From positions 62,001 to 126,000 of the forward strand of contig JANXCW010000007.1 of NCBI GenBank assembly GCA_025059775.1: a DNA stretch of 64,000 bases. The letters are read 5' to 3'. This document shows, one piece after another, positions 59,668 to 64,000 of this stretch. The notes beneath the pieces are model-generated. The model did not search any database and was not told the DNA's origin. It was given only the letters and a program-made list of their open reading frames with translations. The translations under genes were made by a program, and so were the position numbers. Origin of the DNA: Armatimonadota bacterium (lineage in GTDB: Bacteria; Sysuimicrobiota; Sysuimicrobiia; Sysuimicrobiales; Sysuimicrobiaceae). The stretch's first letter is position 1; every line of letters starts with the position of its first letter.

Positions 59668-61122
59668 TTAAAATCCCGCCAGCAGACGCTGAGCGGATTG
59701 GATGAGGGTGACGAACGGCTGGGGGACCACCCCGAGCGCCAGGGTCCCCAGGGCGGTGAGGGCCAGGGCCCAGCCTGTGCCCGCGGGAACCGGGACGGAG
59801 ACCTCCCGGACAGGGGGCATCAGATACAGGGCCCGGATCACGCCCACGTAGTAGTACAAGGAGACCACGCTGTTGAGCACGCCGACCCCCGCGAGCCACA
59901 ACAGACCCGCGTCCACGGCCGCGGAGAAGAGGTAGTACTTGCCGAAAAATCCCGCGGTGGGAGGAATACCGGTAAGGGAGAGCATAAAGAGGGCCATGGC
60001 CAGGGCCACCCCGGGCGCCCGCTGGCTGAGCCCCGCGAAGTCCGGAATCTCGTCCGAGCCCGTACTCCAGGAGGCCACCATGGCCGCGAAGAAGGCCCCC
60101 AGGTTCGTGAAGAGGTAGGCACCCACGTATACGAGCAGGGCCGGACGCGCCCACGCGGACGGCGCGGCCGCCACCGCCATGAGCATGAACCCCGCGTGGG
60201 AGATGCTGGAGTATGCCAGCATCCGCTTAATGTTCCGCTGGGGCAGGGCGAGGAGGTTGCCCACCGTCATGCTCAGAGCGCTCAGCACCGCGATCAGCAG
60301 TCTCCAGTCGATGGTCTCAGGCGGTACCGCCACCAGCAGGGTACGCAACAGTGCCGCGAATCCCGCGGCCTTGGGGCCCACGGAGAGGTACGCGCTGATC
60401 GGGGTGGGAGCTCCCTCGTACACGTCCGGTGTCCATTGGTGGAAGGGAACCATGGAGATCTTGAACCCGAACCCCGCCAAGGCCATTCCCATGCCCAGGA
60501 TGCCCACGGGACCCATCTGTCCGACCTTGCCCGCGATGTCGTGGAGGACCGTGGTGCCTGTGGCCCCGTACAGCAGGGAAAAACCGTAGGCCATGATCCC
60601 CGTGGTGGCCGCGCCATACAGGAAGTACTTCACCCCTGCCTCATTGCTCTTCGGGCTGCCCTTGAGGTAGCCCGCCAGGAGGTAACTGGTGAGGGAGACG
60701 AACTCGATACTCAGCAGCAGGGTGATCAGCTCGCTGCTGGAGGCCATGAGCATGAGGCCCAGGCAGGTGAAGACCAACATCACGGTTGCCTCGCCCGTGT
60801 ACGCCGTATAGCGGGGGAAGAAATCCATCCCCACCAGGATCACCAGGGCCGTGGCCAGCACGGCCACCAGCTTGAAGTAAACCCCGAAGTGATCCACCGT
60901 GTACGTGTCCGAGAGGATCCGGACGCCGGCCTCGCCAAGGCCTTCCAGGTCCCGCAGCAGAAGGGCCAGGTTCACGCCGGCCACCCCCAGCCCCAGGATC
61001 CCGAGGCCGCCCACCACGGACTTGCGCTCCTGCGGAAGGAAAAGGTCCACCACCAGCAACAAGAGGGCCAAGCCCCCAACGAGGGTCTCCGGCAGCAGCC
61101 AGCGCAGGTCCGCCACGTTCAT
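59668..61122 (-). CDS. nuoN: NADH-quinone oxidoreductase subunit N
   Basis: 484 residues with about fourteen hydrophobic segments. Antiporter-like signature VKYFLYGAATTGIMAYGFSL, the MVPFHQWTPDVYEGAPTPIS loop with the conserved lysine/proline region, and NIKRMLAYSSISHAGFML. It is one of the three ion-pumping antiporter-like subunits of complex I. Start ATG 61122 overlaps the nuoM stop (ATGA). The gene is the last of the cluster and lies upstream of the ATPase operon. Confidence 0.95.
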   Translation of the reverse strand: MNVADLRWLLPETLVGGLALLLLVVDLFLPQERKSVVGGLGILGLGVAGVNLALLLRDLEGLGEAGVRILSDTYTVDHFGVYFKLVAVLATALVILVGMDFFPRYTAYTGEATVMLVFTCLGLMLMASSSELITLLLSIEFVSLTSYLLAGYLKGSPKSNEAGVKYFLYGAATTGIMAYGFSLLYGATGTTVLHDIAGKVGQMGPVGILGMGMALAGFGFKISMVPFHQWTPDVYEGAPTPISAYLSVGPKAAGFAALLRTLLVAVPPETIDWRLLIAVLSALSMTVGNLLALPQRNIKRMLAYSSISHAGFMLMAVAAAPSAWARPALLVYVGAYLFTNLGAFFAAMVASWSTGSDEIPDFAGLSQRAPGVALAMALFMLSLTGIPPTAGFFGKYYLFSAAVDAGLLWLAGVGVLNSVVSLYYYVGVIRALYLMPPVREVSVPVPAGTGWALALTALGTLALGVVPQPFVTLIQSAQRLLAGF

Positions 61123-62636
61123 CTCACCAACCCCACCAGCTGCATCACCTGCGTGGTGCTGAGGTTGATGAATTCCACAAGCGGCCTAGGGTATACTCCG
61201 AACACGATCATGAGGACCACCAGGGGCACCAGGGCCCAGGCTTCCCGGCGGTCCAGGTCCGGCAGGTTTCCCCACCGGGGGTTCGGGGGGCCCAGGAAGA
61301 TGCGCTGAATGGTCCACAGGAAGAAGGCGGCGGTGACGATGATGCCCACCGCCGCAATGGCGGTGTGCACGGGCAGGATGGCAAAGGAACCCACAAAGAT
61401 CAAGAACTCCGCCACGAACCCCATGAGCCCCGGGAGCCCCAGGGAGGCGAACATGGCGGTGATGGTCACCGCTCCGTACTTCGGCAGCACCGCCCACAGC
61501 CCGCCGAAATCCTCCACCCCACGGGTGTGGGTCCGATAGTCGTAGAGGACACCGACGATGAGGAACAGAGCCCCTGTGATAACCCCGTGGGCCAGCATCT
61601 CCAGCACCGCGCCGTTCAGGGCCGTGGCCGCGGGCCCCGCCAGCTCCGGCTTCCCTCGCGCCGCGGCCGCGGCGGCCACCGCCAGCATCACGTATCCCAT
61701 GTGGTTCACGGAGGAGTAGGCCACCAGCTTCTTGAGGTCCTGCTGTGCCATGGCCACCAGCGCCCCGTAGATGATCCCGATGAGGGCCAGGACCGCGATG
61801 AGGGAGGCGTGCTGCTGGAAGACCTCCGGGAAGAGGGGGAGGCTGAAGCGTACGAATCCGTAGGTTCCCAGCTTCAGCAGGATGGCGGCCAGGATCACGG
61901 ATCCCGCCGTAGGCGCCTCCACATGGGCATCCGGCAGCCAGGTGTGGAAGGGCCACATGGGCACCTTGATTGCGAAGGACAGAAAGAACCCCCAGAAGGC
62001 GAGCTGCGTCACCAGGCCCGTTCCCGAAAGCGGCCGGATCTCCAGGATCCGCAGCACGTCGAAGGTCCGTTCCCCGGGCGGCAGGTGGAAGTACAGGAGC
62101 AGGATGGCCAGCAGCATGGCGAGGGAGCCCACCAGGGTGTACAGGAAGAACTTGATGGCCGCGTACTCCCGGCGGGGTCCCCCCCAGATCCCGATGAGGA
62201 AGTACATGGGCACCAGGGTGAGTTCCCAGAACACATAGAACAGGAAGAAATCCAGGGCAAAGAACACGCCCAACATGCCCGTTTCCAGCAGCAGGAACAG
62301 CAGGTTGTACTCCTTCACCCGCTCCTCCACCCGCAGGGAGTAGACCACGGAGAGAAGGGTGAGGAGGGTGGTGAGGATGGCCAGGGCGAGGCTCATGCTG
62401 TCCACCCCCACCTTGTACTGGACGCCGATGGCGGGGATCCAGGCCGCCTGCTCGAGGAGCTGGATCTCCCGCCGTCCGAAGTCGAAATACGACAGGATGG
62501 CCAGAGAGCTCAGGAACGTGAGCCCCGCGAACCCTAGCGTCACCCTCCGGATGCGGTGCGGGTCATGCGGAGGCAGGAACAGCACCACGAGGGTTCCCAG
62601 GAGCGGCAGAAAAAGGGTCACGGTGAGAATCGGCAT
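61119..62636 (-). CDS. nuoM: NADH-quinone oxidoreductase subunit M
   Basis: 505 residues with about fourteen spans. FFLFYVFWELTLVPMYFLIGIWG is the NuoM-specific stretch with the essential Glu, AIKVPMWPFHTWLPDAHVEAPTAGSV the conserved loop, and LKKLVAYSSVNHMGYVML the second antiporter motif. ATG 62636 lies one base after the nuoL stop. Proton-pumping subunit of complex I. Confidence 0.96.
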   Translation of the reverse strand: MPILTVTLFLPLLGTLVVLFLPPHDPHRIRRVTLGFAGLTFLSSLAILSYFDFGRREIQLLEQAAWIPAIGVQYKVGVDSMSLALAILTTLLTLLSVVYSLRVEERVKEYNLLFLLLETGMLGVFFALDFFLFYVFWELTLVPMYFLIGIWGGPRREYAAIKFFLYTLVGSLAMLLAILLLYFHLPPGERTFDVLRILEIRPLSGTGLVTQLAFWGFFLSFAIKVPMWPFHTWLPDAHVEAPTAGSVILAAILLKLGTYGFVRFSLPLFPEVFQQHASLIAVLALIGIIYGALVAMAQQDLKKLVAYSSVNHMGYVMLAVAAAAAARGKPELAGPAATALNGAVLEMLAHGVITGALFLIVGVLYDYRTHTRGVEDFGGLWAVLPKYGAVTITAMFASLGLPGLMGFVAEFLIFVGSFAILPVHTAIAAVGIIVTAAFFLWTIQRIFLGPPNPRWGNLPDLDRREAWALVPLVVLMIVFGVYPRPLVEFINLSTTQVMQLVGLVR

Positions 62637-62637
62637 G

Positions 62638-64000
62638 TCACAACCTCCACAGGGTCCATACCACGATGAGCACCACCCCCAGGGTGGCCAGGAGGATGTA
62701 GTTGTAGGCTCGCCCCGTCTGGATGTAGCGCAGGACCGAGCCCAGCCATCGGGTCACAATCCCCACGAGGTTGACGAGGCCGTCTACCACGTACGTGTCG
62801 ATCACCCGGTCGACCCGAGCGATCAGCACCGTGAGGTAGCCCACCGCGTTGACGATCCCGTCCACCACGTAGGTATCGAAGGCACGCAGCAGCCGGGCCA
62901 GGGCCAGCCCCCCCTGCACGAACAGCCAGCCGTAGAACGCGTCGAAGTACATCCGATCCCGCAGGAAGGCAACCAGCCACGGCATCCAGTCCCGTACCTG
63001 TTCGCTGTACCTCCTCCGCCCCCCATACATCCCCCAGGCCACCAGGATGCCCGCCAGGGCCACGCCCAGCCCCCGCAGGGCCACGGCCCAGGAGAAACCC
63101 GGTGCGTGGATCTCCGCCTCCCGGAACCCTTCGAACTCGATGAAGCGATGGAACCAGGACCCGCCCTCCGGTCCCGTGCCGGGAGCTCCCACAAACCCCA
63201 CCCCCGCAGAGAAGGCCGCGAGCACCACGAGGGGCACGGTCATCACGGGCGGGCTCTCGTGCGGGACGGTGGCGTGCGAACCATGCCCGTGGTGAGGACC
63301 CCGCACTCCGGCCCGGACGTAGTCCTCCTCCAGCCAGGGATCCGGCTCCGGGTGCGCGGGGCCCCGGAAGGAACCGAAGAAGGCGTAGGCCACCAGCCGC
63401 GTCATGTAGAAGGCGGTGAGGAAGGAGGCCACGGTGAGCACCCAGTACACCGCGGGGTTGTGGTGGTACGCTTCCAGCAGGATCTCATCCTTGCTCCAGA
63501 ATCCCGCGAACGGAAAGATTCCAGCCAGCGCCAGGTATCCGATGAGGAAGGTCCCGAAGGTGACGGGCATCTTCCGCCACAGTCCACCCATCTCCTTGAT
63601 GTTGTTCGTACGCACCGCGTGGATCACGCTTCCTGCCCCCAGGAACAGCAACGCCTTGAAGAAGGCATGGGTGAGGAGATGGAAGAAGCCCGCGGTGTAC
63701 CCCAAGACCCCCAGTCCCGCCATCATGAAGCCCAGCTGGCTGATGGTGGAGTACGCGAGGATACGCTTGATGTCGTCCTGGGCCACCGCCATGAGGGCAG
63801 CCAGAAGGGCCGTGATCGCCCCAACCCACGCCACCGCCTCCAGAGCCACGTGGCCCGGGGTGTAGAAGAACAGGGGGTAGGTGCGGGCCACCAGGTATAC
63901 CCCCGCGGCCACCATGGTGGCCGCGTGGATGAGGGCGGAAACGGGAGTGGGCCCCTCCATGGCGTCCGGCAGCCACACGTGCAGGGGCACCTGGCCGCTC
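62638..64000 (-). CDS. nuoL: NADH-quinone oxidoreductase subunit L, 5-prime truncated by window edge
   Basis: About 454 visible residues. The frame is open to the edge and begins with [21 protein letters not shown], the conserved loop in the middle of NuoL, so roughly a third is missing upstream. [22 protein letters not shown] and the horizontal-helix region at the C-terminus ([14 protein letters not shown]-type, [18 protein letters not shown]) are visible. Unusually, the C-terminal part contains repeated VDG(I/L)VN segments. Complex I antiporter-like subunit. Confidence 0.95.
   Translation of the reverse strand, partial: [453 protein letters not shown]

Noticed and set aside
1-64000. CRISPR array or rRNA genes
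   Set aside because: No regularly spaced short repeats and no rRNA-like stretches were seen in any part of the window.

Overview
The window is chromosomal DNA from a GC-rich, probably thermophilic, uncultured bacterium. It has a Thermus/archaeal-type rotary V/A-ATPase, a NuoL-M-N cluster, a T-box leader, a c-di-GMP riboswitch, a 2-oxoacid:ferredoxin oxidoreductase, and genes that often overlap by four bases (ATGA/GTGA). This would fit a deep Terrabacteria lineage (Sysuimicrobiota/CSP1-3, Armatimonadota-like or Deinococcota-like), but the phylum is an inference. I saw no rRNA, CRISPR array, transposase or phage gene.

Layout. 1-4249 (+): end of an exopolysaccharide-type operon (GT2, CapK/PaaK-like ligase, two GT4 glycosyltransferases). 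4246-8909 (-): complete branched-chain-amide ABC importer livG-F-K-H-M behind a promoter and an 18-bp palindrome. 8980-11290: membrane protein, NDP-sugar epimerase, WbqC-like protein. 11363-12959: secreted-protein pseudogene. 13054-13914 (+): membrane protein plus winged-helix regulator with a candidate operator. 14.0-25.5 kb: PEP-CTERM/exosortase island with a PEP-CTERM protein, exosortase-EpsI-TPR operon (-), a 57-residue PEP-CTERM peptide, and PIG-L deacetylase, DegT aminotransferase and WecA-like transferase (+). A second, collapsed copy of the same gene order follows at 23.92-25.55 kb. 25.5-28.0 kb (-): rpsU, yqeY, NUDIX hydrolase, class III aminotransferase. 28.1-38.3 kb: catabolic/transport block with a LigM-like aromatic O-demethylase, an FG-GAP/ASPIC secreted protein under a c-di-GMP-I riboswitch, an FAD oxidoreductase, two paralogous iron-type solute-binding proteins (one frameshifted), an MFS carrier, a CDGSH protein and a tannase/feruloyl esterase. 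38.4-46.8 kb: tRNA-Arg, M48 protease, tatD, T-box-metG, ACT-like protein, korAB, carbinolamine dehydratase, tRNA-Leu, secG. 46.9-51.0 kb (-): DUF881-DUF1290-gap-pgk-tpiA. 51.1-59.5 kb (-): nine-gene V/A-ATPase operon G-I-K-E-C-F-A-B-D. 59.7-64.0 kb (-): nuoL (partial)-nuoM-nuoN.

How the parts fit. Glycosyltransferases, epimerase, WecA-like initiator, DegT and PIG-L enzymes make and modify surface polysaccharide; the exosortase set anchors PEP-CTERM proteins at that surface; the c-di-GMP switch points to second-messenger control of another secreted protein. The tannase, LigM-like demethylase and Liv importer suggest use of plant-derived phenolic esters. The most unusual content is the tandemly duplicated exosortase island: its second copy is eroded into fragments, yet the PEP-CTERM 3-prime ends of the two copies are almost identical, both are out of frame at the same place, and a recurrent AATCCTYCG...GGA motif lies near these genes.
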